DNA of 64,000 bases from Helicoverpa zea (Eukaryota; Arthropoda; Insecta; Lepidoptera; Noctuidae): positions 10,106,001 to 10,170,000 of the forward strand of contig NC_061472.1 in the NCBI RefSeq assembly GCF_022581195.2. The letters run 5' to 3'. Below are positions 55,028 through 64,000 of this stretch, in pieces. Position numbers and translations under genes: made by a program. The notes beneath the pieces were generated by a model that worked only from the letters and a program-made list of their open reading frames with translations, did no database searches and was not told the origin of the DNA. How positions within the stretch are numbered: the first letter of the stretch is position 1; each line of letters begins with the position of its first letter.

Positions 55028-58000
55028 CTGGAATTACAAACAACAATTATTAGTATCATGAGTTTTACACATTACGGTAAAATTAATAAAATGACATTTC
55101 ATATGGAGAGGTCAGCTATAAGTGCGTGAAATAGGTTGCCCAGATGAACAGTTATCTGTGGATAACAGTAAGTGAATAAGCTATTATTTATTGATATCTA
55201 AGATGTATATTGTTTAATTTATATCCTTTCTCTAGTTTACAAAACCACAAATGTGTTATTGAAATCCGGCGTAAGCAGTTCCTTGTTGCTGTGAAGTTTT
55301 TTCAGCACTAAGAAGTGGTGAAAGGGAGACTTTGGGGGTGCTTGTCCAATGTAATTGACGTGAAAGAGTGCTAATTTACTAGCCTAAAATAATCCTAATG
55401 ACTGATTTCCTAAATGACCACAAAAGTAATGTCCCCCACCTTCTTCGGCGCTCTGTAGCCACTCGACGAACTTCTTCATCTGGTCGAGGAACATCATCTT
55501 GCCCTTGCTGGAGTTGGGTTCGCGGTACCACTTGAGGATCACCTCCTCCGACAGCACATTGGTCTTGTACAGCATTACGACAAGCTTGCTGAACGCGCGC
55601 ATGAAGTTCATGTTCTCGTAACAATATTCTTGCACCTGTGTAGGGAAGAAATAGATGTCTGGGTTAAAAAAACAAAATTAATAAATAGTTACTTTTTATA
55701 ATCCTGGCAAATAAGAATTATTGCATAATTATAAATGTAGCTTGTAAATAAAGTTGAAAGATAAAAATATATTAACCTAACCTTTTACATATGCTTGAGA
55801 TTTCTAAATCGAAATCTTTGTTTTGCTTTTCAGTGACCTGACCTATCGGAAGAAGTTTTCCTAATGTTCCTAGATGAAAATCAAATTCAACTGGTTTTTA
55901 AAAATTATTTCACTTAAAGAAAGAGATGAAATAGAAAATATGTTTTCCTGCAGTAAGTAAACACATTTTATCATGAGTAAATAACAAAATACAATAACAT
56001 ACCTTAGTTAATAACGCAATCTCAGCCTTAGCCGACTGCGCGAAGGCAGCCAACAGTGGCGTGTAATGGCGCAAATGTTTAGCTGCTTGTTCTGCTAACA
56101 GTTCCTCCTTCTTATTCCATTCACCACGGGACATCACACATTGCCATATCTACAACAAATAAACTAATTAGTAATATCCACCTCTATTAGTATGGAAATA
56201 AGGTTGATTTTGGTACAATCAGACTGCCATATCGACAAGGTACAAAAAGATCGCGTGACAAACTTGGGACGGACTGAAAGACTCAGTCCGAACTAGCTCG
56301 AAACGATTTCTAGTTGCACTCCGACTCGTCATCGAGTATCATCATTAGAAATTTTTAGAGTCAATGTAATACATAACTTAAGTTATACCTACTTAAAACT
56401 TAATACGAGAATTTCATATGCGAATGGACAAATGGTCAATTTCTCGAACATAGGCAGTAGTGTAACAGCGCTTTCGCAATGACGATTTGCTGCACGATAC
56501 CATTCTGCTTTTGCCTTCCTTGTCGCGCAACAGCAAATAATTTACAACAACCGGTACAAAAATCACGTTAAAAACCTCGCGACATCATAAAATCCACTAG
56601 TGAGAAAATTATGTAAAAGTTAGTATTCGACAACAAAAAAATTACATGTAGAATTAACGAACAACATTATAATATTTTGTGGAACATCTGCGTTCAGTAT
56701 ATCAGGAAGCCGACCCCTACATATTTGGGAAAAAAGGCTCGGAGATTGACTGTGTTCAGTATATAGTAGTGTATACTCACAATGGCGACGACCTCATGGT
56801 CGGGGATGGCGTGCTTGGCGGCCATGTCGCGCAGCTCCTGGATGAGGTCGCGGATGGGCTTCTCCTCCGCCAGCTCGTCCAGCAGCGCCTGCGTCAGCTC
56901 GCGACGTGCCTCCTGCACAACGAATACATAGCATTAGTATATGACAAGAGAGAGATCATCAACCCCAATCCCAATATCCCAATTTTATTTGGTGAAAATG
57001 ATTGTCCTCCATGGCAGAATCAGGATTACTCATACTTCTATTTATGTAGGTAGCGGCCATTTGAATATTATTTTAAGAAATATTTTCACACAAATACAGT
57101 GCACCAAAAAGAACTTGGCAAGTCTGAAAACTTCTATCTGTGCAGTAGAATTTTTTGGTACAAAATAGGCACACATACAATATAAGTAGGCTATGCTTGC
57201 ATATCATAATGTTGTTTGTTCTGCATAATAAGTAATTTCGCGTTCCTAAAGCAAAACACTTTTAGGCTGAACTTTCTAATCAGTATAATAGTGCATAACG
57301 TAAATAATCGTATCAATGTTGTAATCTATACTAATATTATAAAGCTGAAGAGTTTGTTTGTTTGAATGCGCTAATCTCAGGAACTACTGGTCCGATTTGA
57401 ACAATTCTTTCGGTGTTAGATAGCCTATTTATCGAGGAAGACTATAGGCTACTTTTTATCCCGGTACGGGAAGTAGTTCCCACGGGATGCGGGTGAAACC
57501 GCTGGCAGAAGCTAGTTTTCCTATATAGGATATACATACTTGGGAGGCCTGTGCACGATGCAGGCGCAGCAACTCGCCGAGCCCTCTGGAAGCGAACGAA
57601 GACGCCAGCACGTCCTCACTGCGACGGTTCAGCGGCAGGAACTCCAATAGCCTGTACACAATATAAACTTTTACATTCACAAATCTAACCCTTTCAGGAG
57701 CTAGCATAAGCTGAAGAGTTCGTTGGCTAGAACACGCTTATCTCAACTACAGCTCCGATTTTTTAAATATTTCTTGCTCAATCCATTTTCCAAGGCCCTT
57801 TCACGTGTGAAACTGTTGACAGAAGCTAGTTTCATGATAGTTAAATAAGTTATAAAATCAAATATGTTGTATAAAGGAGGAAACCTAATCCTTTTTTGGT
57901 TCTGTGTATGGTAATATTTGTGTTATGTTTAAATGGTTGTAGCGGCATTAATGACTGTGTCGCAATAGTACGACAAGCCAGTACAATGACGCACTGTTAT

Positions 58001-61000
58001 ACCCTCGACTCGAACAACGAATTCTATTTCAAAATCCGTCACAAAATGCGTCAGGGAACAAGTTGAATATGACGATCGAATGTATTACTTATTGGCTACA
58101 ACTAAAAATTCCTTCATTTGGTTAAATAAAGTAGAACAAGGTAGGTTAATTTCTACAACATCGATAAAAAATATCTCACTGCTGATGCTCTTTTATCCCT
58201 CAATGATATGGCTATATTTTATTCCACGGACAAAGGCACGACACAAAAATTGAATATTTATTCTTATTACTAGCTTCTGCCAGCGGTTTCACCCGCATCC
58301 CGTGGGAACCTCTGCATGAAACCGGATAAAAAGTAGCCTATAGCCTTCCTCGATAAATGGGCTATCTAACACCGAAAGAATTGTTCACAAACAAACTCTT
58401 CAGCTTTATAATATTATCATAATTTCATTGTTACCTACTTGTATTATTTTTTCCCGTTGTTGCTATCTTGTGTACGATATTTTGCGTTAAAAAAAATGTT
58501 TTTTTTTTTTTTCTTTTTACAGTTACACAATGCTGGTGTTACTGACCTGCCTTCAAGCTGTCCGCGCTTGAGGGCCGTGACGAGCGACGTGACGCCGCGC
58601 TCCGCCTTCACTGTCGCGAACACCTCGAGCACGAAGTCCAGCGCGAGGTTGTCTTTCAGCAGGTGCTCGTTCACCAGCACCAGCAGCACCGACGGGGGCA
58701 CGCAGCCGTTGCCTGGTGGACGGAGAAAGTTTGTAAATATATGGTGTAAGTGTAACTTCGGACAACGCAACTCTACAGTGTGATAAAAACGATTTAAAAT
58801 AAAATTTTCTACTTGCCCAGTTTTTTAATATATGAGAAATGTCATTATTTATTTATTTAACTTTATGGAACATAATATTACATAGGCGGACTTAATGCCA
58901 CAGGCATTCTCTCCAGTCAACCTTAGGATGATGCAGAGATAATATGGTAGGTGGATCGTTCACAATCAAAATGTGTATGGGACATGAAATTGTTGCAAAA
59001 TTGATAATATTCCGGTATTTTATACTGTTTTGAACTAAAGTAAGTTTAATTTTGTCTACTTTAGCAGAAACACAACACAATCTCATATCATAAAGATAAT
59101 AAAGATTCTGCATTTTTACCTGCATTATCCTCATACCGAGAGCTAATAATACTTTAGAATTATTATAAAAAAATGTCGCGTAACCACATGTAGTTCAAGT
59201 AATAATTACTTGTACTAATTATTGGCTATACTTCAATATAGCACTACTTCGACACCGCGCAACGCAAAGAACGTTACATGGCTCTAATCGTGTGCATTTT
59301 TCTTGAAAACTGCTGCCTCGAGTGGGATTTGAACTCACGGACTTTTGTGTATGGGTGGCAAGTTTTGAAATAAGCTATGGGAGCTTCTAAATAGTATGGT
59401 GAAATAGGTGTATAGATATGACAGAATTATTTATTTGTTGTGTAAGAGTAAACGTAAGAAAATCAATCAATTTTTCAATCATTGCGACTTATTATGAAAA
59501 ATCTCTTTTTCTTATAAGGAAAAAGATACCAAATATTATTTTATGGTGAAAGATTATTTTCAAGGATTTTGGTGTAGTCAACTTAGTTTCTGTACTAGAA
59601 AATGAATTTTAAAATTATCCTTCACTTGTTAGTGTAATTGGAATCCAAACGTCGTATGTGAGTTATAAATCTATAAATACATAATAAAGACAGTAACGTA
59701 CCGATCCATAGTGCAGTCATACGAGCAAGCTTTATGCGCTGTAGAGGTTCGAAACCTTTTAGGTACACAAGCACCTGAAACAAATACATACAATTTTATT
59801 ATAGTCACGAGATTTATTTGATTTCTACATAGCCTCATTGCCATATTCGGCTACAGCGACTGCTCCGATCAATTACATATTACTGTTATAATATTTTCCT
59901 CTTATCATCCATATTTAAAAGCTTAAGCTAAAGCTTGCTTTAACATCTTTTTAATTAATTTAAAAAGTCTAATAGTATCTGCAAAACGACATTCTACAAC
60001 AAACTTTAACATAGGATTGTAGTCCAACAACATCGATTGAAATCACAAATATTGTGAATTGAAGTAATTCATAAACTTATTTGGCCTGCTTCCAAGTCGC
60101 GAGTGTAGCAAATTTCATGTTTTTTACTTGCGGCATAAATCACGGCGCAGATTGTCGCAATGTTACTATTATTTTAGCTTTAACTTTATCATAGTAGTTT
60201 CGTTGAAAGCGCATTTTAGTTGTAAAGGAATGATAACATTTTAATGATCTATTGGGCGGGCTAATGGAATATGTCACACCCGTGACCAAATACTAAGTTT
60301 GAAGAGGTTTTAAGTTTCCTCTTTCAATAAGATTTTTATGTGTATTCTCAGATACCGTCATCGTTTTTAAGTATGCTTGATAATTATCTAATTAAATCCT
60401 ACAACAGTTGTTGTAAAATCATTTTGATAGTCAAATAAATTATGAATAAAACTCACCTTTTTCATTTCTTCCTCAAACATCTTTTCCAAGTATTTGTAAC
60501 GTCTCATGAGCTTCACAAATACCTGCGAACAAACACTTAATGCATTAGTGTGTGTTACAACTATGTGTTAATGTGTTAGTGAGGCAATATTGTGTCAGAA
60601 ATAAATGAACGAGAAAGGGTTTCTCAACACTGTGGTTTCAGGACTCTAGCCATGTTTTTCATCATGTAAACGGATATTCTAGACATACAAAAAGTTAAAA
60701 AAACATAAACAACTCCTTTGAAATTATATTTCTGTGGGTGGTAGGTTTGACCTTCTCGACTTTATGTCGGTTTTAATAGGTATCCCGTTCCGCAGCCCGC
60801 GGAAAAAAAGATACCTATGTCCCCCCTAGTCTTTTTATTTAGATTTTATAAAAGTATTTTGTAAGTATTATTTATTATATAATGTGTATGTATTATGTAG
60901 TTGATGTGTTTGTTGAAAATTATATTTCTTATTATAATTAGTCGATAAAATGTTGGAATAGATTTTTTTTTTTATAAATCGGAGTTTTTAGATTGTTAAA

Positions 61001-62004
61001 TTTGCTAATGGTGATTTCTTTATCCTATCTATCCATTTTTTTGTAATTGATGGAAATAACTTAACGTTTAAATTAATTAAAGTCAAAATTCATTCTCCAA
61101 TTGTAAGTTAATAAATAAATAAAATAAAAAATAATGGAAAGAGAGGTTATAAAATAGGCATTAAATCATCTTAATACGAATCATCTTTCTACCAAGGGTT
61201 TCCAGATCACCTAACAACAACAATATTTCAATAATAAGCTCCTTACCTGCTCAAAGTTTCGCATGGTCTCCATATCTTCGTTCGCGGTGAAAATACAGGT
61301 GTTCGTTTTGGGGGACTCGCCGTCCATCGACACCGACCCGCCGGGGACTGTCAGGGAGAAAGCTCATGAGTATCATATTGTATGAAAGTAGGTGGTAAAG
61401 TTAAGAGGTAGGTTGTCAGATAAAAAACGAACGAACAGGTTTTGTCAACAATTAGTTCAGGACTCTAGCCAAGTGTTTCATCATTTGAGGTGTTGGTGTG
61501 TTGGAATTGAGTTGTCAAGTTTTATAAAGATTTAGTTGTTGTTTAAGGCCATAACACATAGAACTATTAGCTTAACCCCCATCTAAGTATTATAGAACAA
61601 TATCTTCAACAGAGATTTTCTCTTCAACACGATTTAGAGCCATTTGATCAGTCGAACCTATTAAATTGACTGCCGATGATCTATGATAAATTCACTGTAT
61701 GTAGGTAGGCATAACGGCCAGTGTTGTATGGATAACAAAATGAAACTTATTTTTTTTTAACTGCCAAGTCAATTCCCCCACGTCAATTTAATTCTTCTTC
61801 AAGGAATTTTAAGTGTTGGGTACTCACGCAACAGCCCCCCAGCGATGAGCACGTCGAATATGACCTCGCCATATCGCCGGTAGTCGAGCTTGGAGCCGGC
61901 CGCGTCTAGGAACTTGTAGGCCGCGTCCAGGTCGCCGCCGGCGCGCTCCAGACCTTGCACGAGCGCGTCGCGGAAACCGTTCGGATCGTACTTCTCTTTC
62001 TCAT
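54999..62004 (-). CDS. kra: BZW / krasavietz eIF5-mimic protein, ten exons, N terminus outside window
   Basis: Exons (minus): 62004-61828, 61347-61247, 60522-60457, 59774-59702, 58712-58547, 57651-57540, 56912-56781, 56149-56003, 55635-55440, 55027-54999. Phases agree at every junction, giving 1199 nt, or about 399 residues plus stop. Family proteins are about 420 residues, so only the first roughly 20 are missing, upstream of 62.0 kb. Diagnostic blocks are AAYKFLDAAGSKLDYRRYGE, RRYKYLEKMFEEEM, KKEELLAEQAAKHL, VQEYCYENMNFMRAF and MKKFVEWLQSAEE with an acidic tail. Known: BZW proteins carry a C-terminal W2 (eIF5C-like, HEAT-type) domain that binds eIF2 and eIF3 and competes with eIF5, tightening start-codon choice; the Drosophila gene is krasavietz (kra/exba). 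They act in the cytoplasm. Identification is firm; ortholog naming is by similarity. Confidence 0.92.
55440..55635 (-). CDS. kra: BZW exon, W2 domain C-terminal part
   Basis: The acceptor is ccctacacag; the donor is G|GTGGGG. It begins in phase 0 with VQEYCYENMNFMRAF and ends in phase 1 after WLQSAEE. It contains EEVILKWYREP and KKFVEWL, which include the aromatic and acidic residues of the W2 AA-boxes. Confidence 0.92.
56003..56149 (-). CDS. kra: BZW exon, W2 domain
   Basis: Acceptor ttgttgtag, donor gtatgt, 49 codons, phase 0 to 0. Reads IWQCVMSRGEWNKKEELLAE and continues HYTPLLAAFAQSAKAEIALL, typical helices of the W2 repeat. Confidence 0.93.
56781..56912 (-). CDS. kra: BZW exon, start of W2 domain
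   Basis: Acceptor cgttgtgcag, donor gtgagt, 44 codons, phase 0 to 0. Reads EARRELTQALLDELAEEKPI and ends DHEVVAI. It is markedly GC-richer than the introns, as are the other exons of this gene. Confidence 0.93.
57325..57515 (+). mobile_element. Helitron-like element (Lep1-type) in a BZW intron, complete ends
   Basis: It starts TCTATACTAATATTATAAAG and ends GGCAGAAGCTAG (191 bp), between A and T with no TSD. It lies antisense to BZW, about 25 bp beyond the donor of exon 57651-57540. Confidence 0.75.
57540..57651 (-). CDS. kra: BZW exon
   Basis: Acceptor gtgtacag, donor gtatgt. Starts with the last base of a split Arg codon, then LLEFLPLNRRSEDVLASSFA and ends RAQASQ, phase 0. The LPLxRRSE motif is family-typical. 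Confidence 0.9.
57709..57831 (+). mobile_element. degraded Helitron-like fragment in a BZW intron
   Basis: Reads agctgaagagttcgttggct, then caactacagctccgattttt and gttgacagaagctag, ending in CTAG near 57828-57831. Confidence 0.55.
58270..58421 (-). mobile_element. Helitron-like element in a BZW intron, internally deleted
   Basis: On the plus strand CTAG (58270-58273) is followed by cttctgccagcggtttcacc, and the far end is ctcttcagctttataatatt. The part around gaactactggtccgattt is missing. Confidence 0.65.
58547..58712 (-). CDS. kra: BZW exon
   Basis: Acceptor gtccaccag, donor gtcagt. Begins 2 nt into a Gly codon, then NGCVPPSVLLVLVNEHLLKD, and ends VTALKRGQLEG with a split Arg codon. It is very GC-rich, which generates long open frames on the other strand that are not genes. 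Confidence 0.9.
58843..59140 (-). mobile_element. 3' end of a non-LTR retrotransposon in a BZW intron
   Basis: On the minus strand it reads ggcattaagtccgcctatgt and ends with (taaa)n-like sequence at 58860-58845. The block near 58890-58930 (aatgccacaggcattctctc) is, from memory, a common 3' UTR of lepidopteran LINEs. No ORF remains. Confidence 0.5.
59220..59345 (-). mobile_element. SINE fragment with tRNA-like B box
   Basis: On the minus strand, ccgtgagttcaaatcccact near 59322-59341 contains a B-box-like core, and aggcagcagttttcaagaaa follows. The A box and cloverleaf are not evident, so it is not called a tRNA. Confidence 0.4.
59702..59774 (-). CDS. kra: BZW exon, 73 nt
   Basis: Acceptor ttgtttcag, donor gtacgt. 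Reads VLVYLKGFEPLQRIKLARMT and ends ALWI plus the first base of a Gly codon that is completed at 58712. Confidence 0.9.
60457..60522 (-). CDS. kra: BZW exon, 66 nt
   Basis: Acceptor gttcgcag, donor gtgagt, phase 0 to 0. Reads VFVKLMRRYKYLEKMFEEEM and ends KK; RRYKYLEK is nearly invariant in the family. Confidence 0.93.
60535..61235. other. BZW intron, AT-rich
   Basis: Intron between exons 61347-61247 and 60522-60457. Reads as plain AT-rich DNA with no element boundary recognised. Confidence 0.5.
61247..61347 (-). CDS. kra: BZW exon
   Basis: Acceptor ccctgacag, donor gtaagg. Starts with the last 2 nt of a split Leu codon, then PGGSVSMDGESPKTNTCIFT and ends METMRNFEQ, phase 0. The CxF(S/T)A and E(T)MRN positions fit the family. 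Confidence 0.9.
61828..62004 (-). CDS. kra: BZW exon (5'-most in the window)
   Basis: Acceptor tcgttccag, donor gtgagt. Starts with 2 nt of a split Asp codon (first base upstream), then EKEKYDPNGFRDALVQGLER and KFLDAAGSKLDYRRYGEVIF. The GSKLDYRRY block is a hallmark of BZW1/BZW2 proteins. The exon carrying the start codon is not in the window. Confidence 0.93.
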
Positions 62005-64000
62005 CTGGAACGAAGCAAACATACTGTTAAATATAGAGTAAATATTTAAGATTACATTAGACATGACACAGGTACACTCTATTCCCTCACTCTCTTAGGG
62101 GAGATCAGACACAGGACTGAGAGCTAGGGCTTGACACGAACTAGCGTAACTAAGTTTTCTTTTTACAATAAAGCTTAACTAAACGGCTTAAATCTCAGCA
62201 AGAGACTTAGACCTAACACCCGAAAGAAACAATGTCGTCCAAAATTCACGGCAGCTTCGAAACCCTTGACTACAAAACTAATTTTCAATTTAAAATCTAA
62301 TAATACCTGAGGATTCTAAGTTAGTGTCTTCCACAGTACAAATTGGGCCGTGCACACATAACTTAATGCGCTCCAACTAAGTAGTAATACATTCGAGTAT
62401 TTGCCAAGACTAGTTGGATTTCAACTTATCTCGGCGACCTAGTTTTGGGTACGATAGCATTATAAGCCTTGGTTGGTTGGTTAGCTGATAATTTCTTCAA
62501 AAATACTTAATGCCAACCGACAAATACTGAATGGGGAAGATAAGCTTCAGGGTTTTTAGACTTCCTGTTGTATATTAGGTCAGTATGCCATTTTCTAATG
62601 TGTCCCAAATGTGGCACACTTAAAAGTAATTTTTTTCATGGTCCCATAATGGGATTTTGTATGTCCCACTAGACCACTAAGCCTGTTCAATCAAATTATT
62701 TGTTTAAGTTTGAATGTATAAATGCTCTTAAGTTTGAGCTTTAAGGTAACTTTATAACGCATATTATACATAGTTAGGTATTCTATTATGTTACATGAAT
62801 TTAAGAGCATTTGATAGAACAGCAGAACTGAAATGATTGCGTAAACGAATCAAGGCGTGCCAAAATTAGAACAATAGAAGTTTGGTAAAAATTAGTACAT
62901 TACAAAATTATGTTTTACATACAGGTGAGAAAATCTCCTTATTGTACTTGTGAAGGACGTTGTGTCTTGTGACTACATGCTAGTTATGTATTTAGCGTTC
63001 ATATTTTGGAACAAAATTTTGTCTTCAAGGAATTATCGCACATGTTTGTACACTGAAAATCATTATTCTTATTTTATATTGATGAATTTATAATAATCGT
63101 AATATGTAAACGTAGAACATTTTGTTTTCTATGCTTTGTTTTACGATTTGCCTGAGGGTAGACGTAACCAATTATGTGTTCCTCTGAACTGAAAAGTGTT
63201 TACGTAAACAAAATTATTTGGTTGCCAAAATGTTTTGTCTGTCTAGATAAACATGTTTGGCCTCGTTTTTTTCATTTGCTATCTTTACAAATTACATAAG
63301 ACTGGCCACTGCCAATGTCACCTCACGAAAAGTTCACTAACACTCGCGTTATGTAAATATTCTATACTAATTTGTAGTTTTAACTTCAAGACGCCATTTT
63401 GAAAGATGTATAATGTTTACATGTGTATACCTACTATACAAAATGGCGGCTGGTAGTGTTCCTTTTGGGAACGAGTCTTCATTTCCGCTTTAATTCAAGT
63501 TTCGAGGGTCGGACGGACAGACTCATTTGGTACGTTAAAAGGCTCCATTTTGCTCGATTTTTAACCGACTACTGAAACCACAAGGTTCTGAATTTGGATG
63601 TTTGTATTTCGTTCCTATTGCAGCTGTAACTAAGTACAACAGGGCTATGAATTTTGTCATAGATGATAAGAAAATAATAAAAAAAAATTCATGACCAATA
63701 ATGAAGTTCCAAATTAACTGGGTGACATTGAATTAATCTGTTTGTATTGAGATAACAGTGGTAAATTCTTTAAGATAATGTCATACGTAATAATTAACTT
63801 TGATGTCTTCATGGCCACAACGTTTGGTTATTTTGTTTAGGATCAAATATTTTTGTAGGCTTTAATTAAGAAGTTTTTGATGCGGGCGGATCAGGTTTTT
63901 GATTGGATCACCAAAAAAATATCAACTACTAGAAGGAAAGTCTCAATATTTTGGAAGTGTAGTTATTATTTGGTAATACGCAAATATCCTGAATAATACC
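62005..64000. other. upstream BZW intron, AT-rich, no exon seen
   Basis: No sequence that would encode the expected first residues of BZW (a basic GQRIKTRKR-like stretch) was found on the minus strand, so the intron runs past the window edge. 'tttttaaccgactactgaa' near 63560 is a dispersed-repeat end motif. Confidence 0.5.

Noticed and set aside
55379..55624. 81-codon frame overlapping the BZW exon in another frame
   Set aside because: Shadow of the real exon 55635-55440.
58439..58783. Long frames on both strands over a BZW exon
   Set aside because: Only the minus frame between acceptor 58713 and donor 58546 is coding; the rest is intron or antisense reading of GC-rich exon DNA.
59310..59345. 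Possible tRNA gene
   Set aside because: Only a B-box-like T arm is visible; no acceptor stem, anticodon arm or A box could be assembled.

Overview
This window looks like nuclear DNA of a lepidopteran, probably a noctuoid moth. The evidence is short exons with canonical GT/AG introns inside AT-rich DNA, many 'tacctac' runs, and dense repeats of lepidopteran type: Helitron-like elements ending in CTAG, tRNA-derived SINEs, and CR1/Jockey- and RTE-type LINE remnants. No prokaryotic or organellar features were seen. Species placement is inference from repeat style only.

Only two host genes can be supported, one at each end. (1) About 1-7.2 kb, plus strand: the 3' half of a microcephalin (MCPH1)-like gene. 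Five exons join in a consistent phase (299-430, 3148-3326, 4905-5067, 5870-6072, 6499-6978) and encode a basic linker followed by the C-terminal tandem BRCT domains. An in-frame 24-bp minisatellite lies inside the last BRCT domain, and a decayed second copy of one BRCT exon lies in the following intron. (2) About 62.0-54.7 kb, minus strand: a BZW / krasavietz (eIF5-mimic protein, W2 domain) gene. Ten coding exons join in phase to about 399 residues. The N-terminal roughly 20 residues lie outside the window, and the stop codon sits in a 29-nt terminal exon. The genes converge across about 48 kb of repeat-rich DNA.

The middle is a layered set of mobile elements, several with recognisable ends and target-site duplications (TSDs). 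They include a 1.8-kb fold-back element with matched 492-bp arms and an 8-bp TSD (9.65-11.47 kb). A roughly 0.7-kb element with no evident ORF occurs twice in opposite orientation with 11- and 17-bp TSDs (11.96 and 23.04 kb). A 1.27-kb palindromic repeat lies at 14.05-15.33 kb. A small remnant at 24.6-25.3 kb carries a YqaJ-protein-like start exon and a THAP-domain exon facing each other, which suggests an ISL2EU-type two-gene transposon. PIF/Harbinger-like MITEs with CAG TSDs include one nested in another (36.6 and 47.4-48.2 kb). There is a hAT MITE with internal tandem repeats (38.85-39.58 kb), a Helitron-like copy nested in an older relative (39.8-40.1 kb), and a 5'-truncated non-LTR retrotransposon with an 805-codon open frame (49.3-52.2 kb). 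A CpG-rich block at 20.1-20.8 kb may be a promoter or untranslated first exon. The remaining spacers are AT-rich and show no coding region I can support.
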